Source: an uncultured Stomatobaculum sp. (GTDB lineage Bacteria > Bacillota > Clostridia > Lachnospirales > Lachnospiraceae). Taken from it: a DNA stretch of 60,835 nucleotides. Positions 23,291 through 31,213 of the stretch are shown in pieces (position 1 is the stretch's first letter; the number at the start of each line of letters is the position of its first letter). Made by a program: the position numbers and the translations under genes. A model generated the notes under the pieces. That model had not been told where the DNA came from, ran no database searches, and saw only the letters and a program-made list of their open reading frames with translations. Location: assembly GCF_937924975.1 (NCBI RefSeq), contig NZ_CALEYG010000038.1:1-60835 (forward strand). Direction: 5' to 3'.

Positions 23291-24988
23291 CTATTTTCCT
23301 TCGACCCTTGACATCAATACCACTGTCTCGATGTGTGTGTCACTATCCAAACCATTTCCGATCGGCATGCTCATATCGCTGTCGATGATCGGCAGGCGGA
23401 AGGTGATCGACTTCAGCCATTGTCCGCTGGGCTGCCGCTCTCCGTAGATCTGGATGTCTTCAATGAGGGCTTCCATCAGCTTCCGCCGTTCTTCCTCGTT
23501 CATCAGCTTATAAAACTTATCGAAGTAGATCAGAATCTTGTAGATGTTATCCCCGGTAACCTTTTCGGACTCGATGGACTGCTTCTTCGCCCTTGCCTCT
23601 ATTAGGCTCTGCTCCTGGTCGTCGATCTTGTCGTACATCCGGTACAAACGGTCATCCAGGTCGGCCTTGCGGCGGTTATAATGACGGTCATCCGGATCCA
23701 GCTGTTCGATCTCTTCCAGAGTCTTCCGCTTCATGGCGTAGGACTGCTTCAGCAGCTTCTCCAGTGCCTTGATCTCCTGATCGATGGCCGTGGTGTCCAC
23801 CTTCATATTGATCTTTTCCTGCATGAGTGAGGCAAAGCGAGGGTTCGAGACGAGCTTCGTAATGATCTCAACTACGGAAGCATCCAGGATTTCTTCCTGG
23901 ATCTGCTTTTTATAATCACATTTATGACCGCGGGTCATGGTCCTGTGTTTGCAGCCGTAATAGTAAAAATCCTTATATTTTGATCCGTCTTTCCGGTGCT
24001 TGATACTTTTATTACCGTACATCCCTGCGCCGCATACAGGGCATTTTACAAGGCCTGACAAGAGGTGTGTCTTCGTATCCTTCGCCTTGTTCACATGCTC
24101 GTATTTCTTTTCCTGGGCGATCATTTTGACCTGGGCCTGGTTCCACAATTCTTCCGAGACGATGCCTTCATGCAGGCCATCCACTACCAGGTAATCATCC
24201 TGCTCGACCAGCTTGTATTCGTTGCGGGTGCCATGCACCTTTTCCGTTTTACGGCGGCCATAAGCGATCTTTCCGCAGTACACCGGGTTCTTGATGATAC
24301 GGCGAATAAGTGCGGAATCAAACAGCGGATTCTTTCCATTATGACGGGCAATCTTATGGATCCCGTGATTTTCCAGATACTTGGCAAGACCATTGGCGCC
24401 GATATCCGTGGAGACCCACTGTTCAAAAATGGTGCGGATCGCCGGAGCTTCCTCCTCATTGATCTCCAGTACACCATCCTTCAGGCTGTATCCATAAGGC
24501 GGAAAACCACCGTTCCACTTGCCGTCCCTGGCTTTCTGAATCCGGCCCTCCATGGTTTGGACACGAATATTCTCACGCTCGATCTCTGCGACTGCTGACA
24601 GAACGGAGATCATCAACTTCCCGGCATCCTTTGAAGAGTCGATGCCATCTTCCACGCAGATTAGATTCACACCGAAATCTTGCATCGTCTGCAGCGTGGA
24701 CAGGACATCTGCGACATTCCTCCCGAAGCGCGACAATTTGAAGACCAGTACAAAGGAGACATCATCCTTGCCGGTCTTAATGTCTTCCATCATGCGGTTA
24801 AACTCGTCGCGGCCCTCTATGGACTTTCCGGACTTGCCGGCATCCTCATACTCCCCCGCAACCTCATAGTCATTGAATTCCGCAAAGGCGCGCATGCGGG
24901 TCCGCTGGGCATCCAGGGAATAGCCATCGATCTGCATTGCGGTCGATACGCGGGTATAAATATAGACCTTCATTTTCTTATTTTCCAT
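23291..24988 (-). CDS. Large serine recombinase (integrase) of the mobilizable element
   Basis: Predicted protein of 565 residues from the ATG at 24988, with GAGGAG nine bases upstream. The resolvase domain has the catalytic Ser15 in 'YTRVSTAMQ' and 'LVFKLSRFGRN' with the conserved arginines. A 'Recombinase' domain follows (residues ~155-280), then a zinc ribbon starting 'CPVCGAGMYGNK', a coiled coil (~370-450) and a C-terminal tail. The last residues are HIETV-V-L-M, the same word that ends RlmD and the rlmD 3' remnant, so the gene overlaps the presumed left attachment site (23321-23335). It would integrate and excise the ~10-kb element without cofactors other than a directionality factor. 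The sequence looks intact. Confidence 0.92.
   Translation of the reverse strand: MENKKMKVYIYTRVSTAMQIDGYSLDAQRTRMRAFAEFNDYEVAGEYEDAGKSGKSIEGRDEFNRMMEDIKTGKDDVSFVLVFKLSRFGRNVADVLSTLQTMQDFGVNLICVEDGIDSSKDAGKLMISVLSAVAEIERENIRVQTMEGRIQKARDGKWNGGFPPYGYSLKDGVLEINEEEAPAIRTIFEQWVSTDIGANGLAKYLENHGIHKIARHNGKNPLFDSALIRRIIKNPVYCGKIAYGRRKTEKVHGTRNEYKLVEQDDYLVVDGLHEGIVSEELWNQAQVKMIAQEKKYEHVNKAKDTKTHLLSGLVKCPVCGAGMYGNKSIKHRKDGSKYKDFYYYGCKHRTMTRGHKCDYKKQIQEEILDASVVEIITKLVSNPRFASLMQEKINMKVDTTAIDQEIKALEKLLKQSYAMKRKTLEEIEQLDPDDRHYNRRKADLDDRLYRMYDKIDDQEQSLIEARAKKQSIESEKVTGDNIYKILIYFDKFYKLMNEEERRKLMEALIEDIQIYGERQPSGQWLKSITFRLPIIDSDMSMPIGNGLDSDTHIETVVLMSRVEGK
23321..23335 (-). other. Candidate attachment site, left end of the mobilizable element
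   Basis: The minus strand reads CACATCGAGACAGTG, encoding His-Ile-Glu-Thr-Val at the recombinase C-terminus. Similar words occur at 33313-33327 and 35132-35146 (CATGTGGAGAC). The shared core is GAGAC, small as expected for a serine recombinase. Element limits are inferred from this repeat. Confidence 0.55.
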
Positions 24989-25108
24989 CAACGGCTCCTC
25001 AAAAGTTTGGACATACTTTCCACGTGCATCTTACCATATATATATGTCCATTTTTCAATAAAAGAGAAGGCCGACTCCATGGAAACATCCACAGAATCGG
25101 CCTGATTG

Positions 25109-25291
25109 TTATGCAGCCTGTCTCGCTTCTGCACTGAGCCGCATATATCTTCGATACACTTCTTCGATGCCTTTCAGCCTGCTTTGCTGTCTGGGATCCG
25201 GCAGTGCGTCCAGATCCATCTCCCCGGCATATTTCTCTATCATATTGGCGAGAAAACCCGCCAGGCCGCTCCACACATCATTCTCGTACAT
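25109..25291 (-). CDS. Small hypothetical protein upstream of the recombinase
   Basis: Predicted protein of 60 residues from the ATG at 25291, with GGGAGGG six bases upstream; a longer frame to 25402 runs inside the relaxase gene. The composition is helical with acidic residues in the middle ('EKYAGEMDLDALPDP') and a basic end ('EEVYRRYMRLSAEARQAA'). It overlaps the mobV end by 14 bases and precedes the recombinase by 120 bases. It could be a recombination directionality factor judging by size and position, but the sequence shows no clear HTH. The function is unknown. Confidence 0.55.
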   Translation of the reverse strand: MYENDVWSGLAGFLANMIEKYAGEMDLDALPDPRQQSRLKGIEEVYRRYMRLSAEARQAA

Positions 25292-26276
25292 CCGCATCCC
25301 TCCCTTTCGTTTTATTCCTTTCACTCCGATCGTCACGGGCGTAGGCCTCCAATACCTCCGGCGGGATCCGCTCCAAAAGGGCCACCGCAGCGTCATAGTC
25401 ACGACGAAGCTGCAGATCTGCCATTCTCTTTAAAACGCTCTCCTGGCGGCTTTCCTTCAGTTCTGCCGTAAGGGTTTCGTTTGCCAGTTCAAGCGCCGCG
25501 TTTTCAGCCTTCATGGAACCGAAAACCTTGCTGTATTTCCGGACCTGCGTGCTCATCTTCTCTACACTTGGGATATACTTATCCAACACCTTACCGATCT
25601 CGGCAGCCTTAGCCTTCGCATTGAAGGCATTGACCTCCGAGAGCAGACCCTCCAGCTTCCCCCTTTGTTTATTGAGCCGTGTCATCTCTTTGAAGACCCG
25701 GGGAGGGATATAGTCCCTGCCAGTTTCGCTGGCGCTTAATCCCCTTTCAAGCTCCGGGAACCTTTTGACCATATGTTCCCAGTAGGCATCCTGCCACTTG
25801 ATGAGTTTCTTCTTGTTGCCGATGATCTCTTTTGCCGAAAGTCTGCCGTCTTCCGTCAGCGGGACAAAAGAAAGGTGCATATGGGGCGTTTTCTCGTCCA
25901 TATGCACCACGACTGAAATGATCATATCAGGATTCTGTTTCTGTTTGATGAACTCCAGTGCTTCCCGGAAGAAGGCTCTGATTTCCTTCATACTCTTTCC
26001 CTGGAAGAACTCAGGACTGGCGGTGATCACTGTCTCCACCAGCCTAACACTGTCCGTCCGGGTCCGGCATCCGGCTTCTCTGATCTGTCTTTCTGCTTCC
26101 GTCCGGTACCGGCCCTGAGGTTTAACCAGATGGAAATTCAGATGAGTCCTGTCAGGGTCGATATCCGGGTTACTGGCATAAGACTCTTTTGTCCTTTCGT
26201 CGTGGACCTCGATCTTCCCGATCTCCGGCCCCTTGTATTTCATAAATCGCATGATCGCATACTGCGGTGCTGCCAT
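25278..26276 (-). CDS. mobV: MobV-family relaxase
   Basis: Predicted protein of 332 residues with AAGGAGGAG upstream of the ATG. The family's metal-binding motif H-x-D-E-x-x-P-H-x-H is present as HMDEKTPHMH at residues 125-134, and the N-terminal 'QYAIMRFMKYKGPEIGKIEVHDERTKE' is the usual MobV/Pre opening. Residues ~225-300 form a coiled coil. MobV nicks its oriT and leads the DNA strand into a recipient through a helper's conjugation machinery. The matching oriT is at 31115-31153, unusually about 5 kb from the gene. No nonsense codons or frameshifts are seen. Confidence 0.92.
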   Translation of the reverse strand: MAAPQYAIMRFMKYKGPEIGKIEVHDERTKESYASNPDIDPDRTHLNFHLVKPQGRYRTEAERQIREAGCRTRTDSVRLVETVITASPEFFQGKSMKEIRAFFREALEFIKQKQNPDMIISVVVHMDEKTPHMHLSFVPLTEDGRLSAKEIIGNKKKLIKWQDAYWEHMVKRFPELERGLSASETGRDYIPPRVFKEMTRLNKQRGKLEGLLSEVNAFNAKAKAAEIGKVLDKYIPSVEKMSTQVRKYSKVFGSMKAENAALELANETLTAELKESRQESVLKRMADLQLRRDYDAAVALLERIPPEVLEAYARDDRSERNKTKGRDADVRE

Positions 26277-26292
26277 AGTCTCTGCTCCTCCT

Positions 26293-27735
26293 TCAAACTC
26301 TGTAGTGGTAAAGACTTACTGATTTTTGTGTTCGTACGTACATGCGTACAGGCGGTACCCTGGATGGGCTCCGTACGCTTGTACGCACGTACGCGTGATT
26401 TGACAGCTTTATTTTAAGAAATGGGTTATCATGATCGATGACCTCGACGCCGCGATATCCCCGGCAGCGTTTTCCCTTCCCTCGATAGATGTTGTTATCC
26501 GGGATCAGGTGATACGTTTCCGCATACTGGGAAAGGAAATTGGCGAAGCTCTTCATGGAAAGCGCATTGTCCGCATTGTCATCACACCATTCCTTATAAT
26601 CCGCATACAGATCGCAGGTCGCAGCCTTACTGTCTTCATGGAAAGTGAGGTACCCCTCGGATGCCAGAAATTCCAGAATGTTGTTCGCGTCCTTCACAAT
26701 AGCATCGATGTTGTCCTTTGACCGGCCACTGATGGTAAACCGGTAATCATTGGCGACAAGCCGCTTAAGTCCCTCCAGGCACCAAAGAAAGATACTCTCT
26801 TTTTCCGCGATCAGCTTTTCAACAAGGTAGGGATCGTCAACGCGGCCTTCCGGCTTGTCCTTCGTGGTGATTACGATCTGCCGCCTGAAGAACCCGTCAG
26901 ACCGGTCGTGAAGCGCAGTAAGGGCTCCGTTTCCGAAACACAGGAAGCGGACATACAGAAGACTCTGATAGCTCTGGATGCCTTTTCGTTCGACATCCAT
27001 CTGACATTCGGAGGTGACGATGGATTTGATATAGTTCGTCTTGGTCAGCGCACTCATATCCATATCGTCATCCACCATGAGCAGCTTATCCTCCAGGTCC
27101 GCCCTGGCAAAGCGGTTTGTCTCGACCTTCTGGATACTGGTGGTGTTCATATTGATCCCGAGGATCGACCGCATCACCAGTCCGATCCGGGACTTGCCTT
27201 CGCCGCCCTTTCCGATCATCAGGAGCATCTTCTGGGCCTTTGTCGTAGGAAGCAGGCAATACCCCAGGTACTCCTGCAGCATCGAGATATCCTCCGGGAT
27301 GAGAAGCTCCGAAAGGAAGTTCAGCCATACGTTCGGTGTGCCTGCCGCCGGGTTATATGCGACCTCCAGCCGGTTCCGGCAGTATTCCTTTTCTTCACAG
27401 AAATGACCGTCCAGATACCAGGTGCCGTTTGAAACATGGATGCGGTCCTGATGCAATGGGAGCTCATCAGTGAAGGCCATCATCCTGACTGCCTTTAAGA
27501 GATCTTCGACCTTCCTTGCAGTTCCGGATTTGACCCAGTCACAGATCTCCATAAAGATCTCGCGCTTTAAGGCGGCCTCATCGGAGATAAGACCATCGAC
27601 GGTATACAGCTTCCCATGGACACATTTCATAGGATGCGCCTCGAGAAACGAACAGCAGAATGTCATCTCATCGATCCTGCGGTCTTCCGTGAGCCATACC
27701 GGGGCATCAGGAGGCAGCGTTGATTTTCTCGGCAT
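26293..27735 (-). CDS. P4-family primase/helicase (DUF5906-type)
   Basis: Predicted protein of 480 residues from the ATG at 27735, behind AAAGGAGG; an earlier in-frame start lies inside the neighbouring gene. The D5_N-like region covers about residues 95-190, and the SF3 helicase Walker A 'GKGGEGKSRIG' is near 194-204, with 'LLMVDDDMDM' as motif B and 'FLCFGNGALTAL' as motif C. It should open DNA and help replicate the excised element. The C-terminal ~30 residues are odd: 'AYVRTSVRS' and 'VRMYVRTQ' are encoded by a GTAC-rich inverted repeat (26333-26396), suggesting that a cis-acting DNA site grew into the gene end. It overlaps the CHC2 gene by 29 bases. Confidence 0.87.
   Translation of the reverse strand: MPRKSTLPPDAPVWLTEDRRIDEMTFCCSFLEAHPMKCVHGKLYTVDGLISDEAALKREIFMEICDWVKSGTARKVEDLLKAVRMMAFTDELPLHQDRIHVSNGTWYLDGHFCEEKEYCRNRLEVAYNPAAGTPNVWLNFLSELLIPEDISMLQEYLGYCLLPTTKAQKMLLMIGKGGEGKSRIGLVMRSILGINMNTTSIQKVETNRFARADLEDKLLMVDDDMDMSALTKTNYIKSIVTSECQMDVERKGIQSYQSLLYVRFLCFGNGALTALHDRSDGFFRRQIVITTKDKPEGRVDDPYLVEKLIAEKESIFLWCLEGLKRLVANDYRFTISGRSKDNIDAIVKDANNILEFLASEGYLTFHEDSKAATCDLYADYKEWCDDNADNALSMKSFANFLSQYAETYHLIPDNNIYRGKGKRCRGYRGVEVIDHDNPFLKIKLSNHAYVRTSVRSPSRVPPVRMYVRTQKSVSLYHYRV
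26333..26396. repeat. GTAC-rich inverted repeat at the end of the primase gene
   Basis: Seven GTAC words lie within 64 bp. CGTACGT-ACAT-GCGTAC (26333-26349) is an imperfect inverted match to GTACGCACGTACG (26381-26393). It lies inside the primase coding end and 57-120 bp upstream of the relaxase start. An origin, an operator or a hairpin of the relaxase transcript are all possible. Confidence 0.45.
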
Positions 27736-28339
27736 TATCCGACCTCCTTTCCTTCTCATGGGCTCTGTTCACGCAGTCCTCAAGTCCGGTGATTTTGCCA
27801 TCCTTCATCAGTTCCATGACCACAGCCTTCCGCTGTTCGAGGTCGCCAACCGTTAAAAGGTCTGCCAGATATTCGATATAGGCGAACATCTGGCAGGCTT
27901 CCACAAAGCGGTCATCCGGCTCTTCTTCCATCGAAGTGGGTGCATACTGCACCTTCCAGTTCTCCAGAAGGTGCAGATAATCACAAAGCACCCGCTGACA
28001 GTAGCGTTCATCATCACGGAACGCCCTGATCATCGGGTGCCTGGGTTTTGCAAGTGCAGCGACCTTCGGCGGATTATCCGGGTCGATTCCAAAATCCTCC
28101 GCGATCTTTCTGGCCGCCTCATAGAGACTGAGATCAAACAGTCCTGCGACCAGGTCGATCACATCACCCTTCGCTCCGCATCCGAAGCAGTAATAGAAGT
28201 CCGGATTGAGCTTAAGGCTTGGATGGCGGTCATCGTGGAAGAGACACCGGGCCATGTTATGGCGGGTCACAGTAAGCCCGTATGCCCTGGCAGCCTCCGG
28301 CACGCTGACACTTGCTTTAACAGTTTCAAAAAGGTTCAT
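27707..28339 (-). CDS. CHC2 zinc-finger primase-like protein
   Basis: Predicted protein of 210 residues with AAGGAGG upstream. The DnaG-type CHC2 zinc finger is at residues 32-57: CLFHDDRHPSLKL, then FYYCFGCGAKGDVIDLV, with the Cys-His-Cys-Cys ligands intact. There is no TOPRIM catalytic domain, so it would act as the template-binding part with the helicase encoded next, which overlaps it by 29 bases. This pair replaces a full-length primase in many mobilizable elements. The C-terminal half ('KAVVMELMKDGKITGLEDCV') is helical and of unknown role. Confidence 0.85.
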   Translation of the reverse strand: MNLFETVKASVSVPEAARAYGLTVTRHNMARCLFHDDRHPSLKLNPDFYYCFGCGAKGDVIDLVAGLFDLSLYEAARKIAEDFGIDPDNPPKVAALAKPRHPMIRAFRDDERYCQRVLCDYLHLLENWKVQYAPTSMEEEPDDRFVEACQMFAYIEYLADLLTVGDLEQRKAVVMELMKDGKITGLEDCVNRAHEKERRSDNAEKINAAS

Positions 28340-28640
28340 AGTGCATTTCCTCCTTCAGAATTATTTGGATTTTTCATCCTGGTTTCTTATACGGAGAAAA
28401 TGCCGGGGAGCTTAAAAATGAGGCGGTTCTGGGATTTGGAAGAAGCAGAGAGGGTGAAAATTGCAAAAATGCAATCGAGACCGGATTATGGGACAGTTAT
28501 ATGCGTAAGATAAACTCGTAGAAACAATGGCAACGAATCCCACTGGACAATTTTTCGGTTTTGAAGAAAAGTGTCCAGTAGGACCACGAGACAGCAAAAT
28601 CAATGAGGATTCCCATCCCGCAACAATTGTAATCATCTGA
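28340..28640. other. Intergenic region between primase operon and toxin-antitoxin pair
   Basis: No convincing gene. It separates the leftward replication and mobilization genes from the rightward toxin-antitoxin and regulator genes, so it should contain a divergent control region. An 8-bp perfect inverted repeat (ACTGGACA, 28542-28549; TGTCCAGT, 28572-28579) flanks a partly palindromic loop and is the best operator candidate. The rightward promoter lies just beyond it. Confidence 0.5.
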
Positions 28641-28669
28641 TTGCATTTGTTTTCATTCTGTGGTATGCT
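28641..28669 (+). promoter_or_regulatory. Promoter of the toxin-antitoxin operon
   Basis: TTGCAT (28641-28646) and TATGCT (28664-28669) are 17 bases apart, 54 bases before the antitoxin ATG. Confidence 0.65.
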
Positions 28670-28722
28670 ATAGGTGGGTAAAGTATGACCATAAACCATT
28701 ATCAAGTCAGGAGGATAATACG

Positions 28723-29001
28723 ATGGCAAGCACGTTAGTTCAATTCAGGACAGAAGATACAGAAAAACTCCGTGCCGTTCAGATCCTTGATCGTCTCGGG
28801 CTCTCTCTTCCCGCATATCTGAGGATGTGTGTTTCAAGGCTGAACCAGGAAAACGGTATTCCTTTCAGTATGAAAATAGAGGAAGAAACCAATCCCGGTA
28901 TCCGCGCTCTTCAAAGGGCCAGTCGGATCGCAGAGGAATATGGCATCTCAGACATGACTCTCGAGGAGATCAACGCCGAAATCGCAGAAGCAAGGAAGTA
29001 A
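28723..29001 (+). CDS. RelB/DinJ-family antitoxin
   Basis: Predicted protein of 92 residues from the ATG at 28723 behind AGGAGG. The ribbon-helix-helix N-terminus is visible: 'TLVQFRTEDTEKLRAVQILDRLGLSLPAYLRMCVSRL' (strand, then two helices), followed by a linker and a C-terminal helix ('SDMTLEEINAEIAEAR') that typically covers the toxin. Six bases after its stop begins a PIN-domain toxin. The antitoxin should bind its own promoter and neutralise the toxin; the inverted repeat at 28542-28579 or the -10 region may be its operator. The pair probably stabilises the element. Confidence 0.85.
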   Translation: MASTLVQFRTEDTEKLRAVQILDRLGLSLPAYLRMCVSRLNQENGIPFSMKIEEETNPGIRALQRASRIAEEYGISDMTLEEINAEIAEARK

Positions 29002-29007
29002 ACGCCT

Positions 29008-29436
29008 ATGAAGTATTATGTGGTTATCGACACGAATGTCCTCGTCTCAGCAGTTCTGAAGTCACACTCTGTTCCGGGGAGCATCGTTGAACTTGCCTTT
29101 GACGGGCCAATCATACCCATTCTAAATGAGGCGATAGAAAAGGAATATCGGGAAGTACTTTCCCGTCCAAAGTTTCATCTTCCTGAAGATCTCATAGAAG
29201 GCATTATGAGCACTTTTCATAAACGTGCCATTTATGCCGATGCCAAGCATCTTGACGTTGAACTGCCGGATCCCAAAGATCTCGTCTTCTATGAAGTGGT
29301 TATGGAAGAACGAAAAGAGGAAGAGGCTTATCTTGTGACCGGAAATATCAGGCATTTCCCAAACAGACCCTTTATCGTGACCCCTCGGGAGATGCTGGAC
29401 ATTATCCTAAGGGATCAGGATTTCCGAGATGAGTAA
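29008..29436 (+). CDS. PIN-domain toxin (RNase)
   Basis: Predicted protein of 142 residues. The PIN core is clear: 'YYVVIDTNVLVSAVL' with the first catalytic Asp (D8), a middle acidic segment 'EYREVLSRPKFHLP', 'DPKDLVFYEV' and then 'AYLVTGNIRHF' at the C-terminal half, with acidic residues in the order expected for a Mg-dependent RNase. PIN toxins cleave tRNA or other RNA. The partner is a RelB-type antitoxin, a less common pairing than VapB but seen in the PIN_3-type group. No truncation is seen. Confidence 0.87.
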   Translation: MKYYVVIDTNVLVSAVLKSHSVPGSIVELAFDGPIIPILNEAIEKEYREVLSRPKFHLPEDLIEGIMSTFHKRAIYADAKHLDVELPDPKDLVFYEVVMEERKEEEAYLVTGNIRHFPNRPFIVTPREMLDIILRDQDFRDE

Positions 29437-29460
29437 TCCCTGACCAGAAAAGAGGCCGCC

Positions 29461-30294
29461 GTGTCCGACACTTATCTCCCCGGCGATACCCGACAGCGTA
29501 TCCAGGACCTTATCAAAAACAGGAAGATCACCCAGGCCGAACTTGCCGAAAAGGTCGGCCTTTCAAACAGCGCCCTCAGCCGGTATCTCCAGGGGCGGAC
29601 AACGAACCTGGGCGATGGTTTCATCATCCGGATCGCCAAATACTTTGATGTGTCGACGGACTTCCTTCTTGGTGAAACGGATATCCCAGATCGGAAGAAT
29701 TATGATATTGAGGAGCTTAGGCTCTCGGCGGAGACAGCAAAACTCCTGTATACGGGGAAGGTCGATGCATCCGTACTGAATCAGCTGATCGAGCATCCCC
29801 GCTTTCCGCAGCTACTGCTTTTACTTGCACGGTATCGGGACGAGACCATGATTGCTGGGATTAATGCGATGAACCAGATCCTGACCTTCATACGATCTCT
29901 CACTCTGGATCAAGCAAACCTTCATCCGGAAGATGCAGATACAGCGAAAAATGCCGCACAGGATTTGAGGTTGCTTGCTACTCCTCCTGTCACAGCTGAT
30001 ACGAACACGATCCAGAATCTTTTCATGCAGATCGTATGAGATATAAAGAAAAATGCAGAGTCGGCGTCAGAAGCACAGCAGGCCGCGACCACCGAAGTGT
30101 TAAAGCTGCTGCGAGAGAATTTGACCAAAGATGGTGAGTCAGTTGATCTCAGCAAGCTGACCGCTGAAGATCTGACAGTAGCGGTTATGAAGACCATTTC
30201 AGAAGCTGGCATACCGAAAGAAAAGCTCACATCACTTGGCGCCAGTTTCCTGGATTTGTTGAATGCTCTAAAGGAACCGGATCATGACGAATGA
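29461..30294 (+). pseudogene. XRE-family regulator interrupted by an in-frame TGA
   Basis: The frame begins at GTG 29461 (AAGAGG upstream) and stops at TGA 30037-30039 after 192 residues, but the same frame continues without break to 30294. The expected codon is probably CGA ('QIV-R-DIKKNAESA'). Residues 10-65 are an XRE helix-turn-helix ('ITQAELAEKVGLSNSALSRYLQG', 'IAKYFDVSTDFLLGE'). The downstream part is helical ('TTEVLKLLRENLTKDGESVDLSKL'). The 192-residue piece keeps the DNA-binding domain and may still work. Element regulators of this type often control integrase or relaxase genes. The end overlaps the sigma-like gene by 11 bases. Confidence 0.7.
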
Positions 30295-30901
30295 GGAACT
30301 CTGCATTCTGGCGCAAAGCGGAAATGCCGATGCAGCGAATGAGCTGATTGATCATTTGCTTCCTTCCTTTAAAGCACTGACTGCCAAATTTGAGGCGCAG
30401 TACTCTGGACTTCAGGTTGAAGCAGACAATCTCCTTCAGGAGGGACCCATCGGCTTGCTAAGGGCTGTTCACTCTTTCCTTCCGGATAAAGGCAACCTGT
30501 TTCAAACCTACGCATCCCGGGTTTCCGAAAATGCCATGATGGATTACGTCCGGAAATGTGCATCTGCTGTTCCTTCCACAGGTCAGATGTTAAGTCTCGA
30601 CATTGAACCCTATAACGATCCGGACAATGATGAGAGCAGTTTTTACGACAGGCTTTTTTCAGAGTACACAAAGACACCGGAACAGATTTATATCGAAAAA
30701 GAAACATATGAAGAAGTCCATCATGCCCTGGATATGCTCTCCCCCAGGGAACGCACATATCTTCGTTACCGCTACGGCTTTGACGATGTTCTTCCCCACG
30801 ATAGGGTAGAGACTGCGGTCCATTTTCATTTAAGTGACAGCCGCGCAAAGAGCATTGAACAAACCGCTCTCCATAGCTTCCGCGAGGAGCTCCATTGGTA
30901 A
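30284..30901 (+). CDS. Sigma-70-like RNA polymerase sigma factor
   Basis: Predicted protein of 205 residues. An N-terminal region-2-like segment ('NELIDHLLPSFKALTAKFEAQYSGLQVEADNLLQEGPIGLLRAVHSF', then 'FQTYASRVSENAMMDYVRK') matches sigma region 2, and 'ALDMLSPRERTYLRYRYGFDD' with 'SDSRAKSIEQTALHSFREEL' is region 4. Sigma-like genes with this layout are common in ICEs and IMEs of Clostridia, where they are thought to turn on transfer genes. It is co-transcribed with the interrupted XRE gene and overlaps its end. Its target promoters are not recognised. Confidence 0.8.
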   Translation: MTNEELCILAQSGNADAANELIDHLLPSFKALTAKFEAQYSGLQVEADNLLQEGPIGLLRAVHSFLPDKGNLFQTYASRVSENAMMDYVRKCASAVPSTGQMLSLDIEPYNDPDNDESSFYDRLFSEYTKTPEQIYIEKETYEEVHHALDMLSPRERTYLRYRYGFDDVLPHDRVETAVHFHLSDSRAKSIEQTALHSFREELHW

Positions 30902-31114
30902 TAGCAGTAATTTCATTGTCTGGTTTTTGTATATCTCTATCCTAAATCCGGCTTGGAATCGGCGCCGTGACAGGAAGCACGTCACCATTCCTTTTGCGTC
31001 GTTCAAAAGTCAGCTTTCTTCACGGAAGCGACCTTTTCTCTCCACAATGCAATTACAGCAGCCTGTGCTTCAAAGGGGCACACGCTGCTGTTTCGCTGCC
31101 GGCTTTCGGATAAA

Positions 31115-31153
31115 GGTATAACACACTAGACTTTGCCAGCAAAGTCGTGTGCC
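31115..31153 (-). other. oriT of the MobV (pMV158-like) type
   Basis: On the minus strand a GACTTTGC/GCAAAGTC perfect hairpin inside GCACAC is followed directly by TAGTGTGTTATACC. This is the layout of MobV origins: stem-loop, then TAGTGTG|TTATAC with the nick in the middle (here between 31122 and 31121). It matches the mobV gene of the same element. It lies in the gene-free stretch 30902-31213, which otherwise shows only two more hairpins (31154-31174 and 31190-31204) and possible remnants of an older gene. Confidence 0.8.
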
Positions 31154-31204
31154 AAAAGGGACGCTGTCCCCTTTGGAATCCTCTCAAACGAAACCGTAGG
31201 TTTC
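31154..31204. terminator. Two hairpins after oriT, possible bidirectional terminator
   Basis: AAAGGGAC/GTCCCCTTT (31155-31174, with a one-base bulge) and GAAACC-GTA-GGTTTC (31190-31204, followed on the plus strand by TTTAATTAAT). They stand between oriT and the end of the AraC gene, and may end transcription from either side or serve mobilization. Confidence 0.45.
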
Positions 31205-31213
31205 TTTAATTAA

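Noticed and set aside
28412..28729. 105-residue minus-strand frame in the control region of the IME
   Set aside because: It crosses the inverted repeat and the toxin-antitoxin promoter, has a Ser/Pro/Cys-rich composition and no ribosome site.
18830..30039. Reassigned stop codons (TAG or TGA read as an amino acid)
   Set aside because: The interrupted positions correspond to different expected residues (Trp, Trp, probably Arg), and every neighbouring intact gene uses TGG and CGA normally while ending in TGA or TAG. Simple mutation explains them better.
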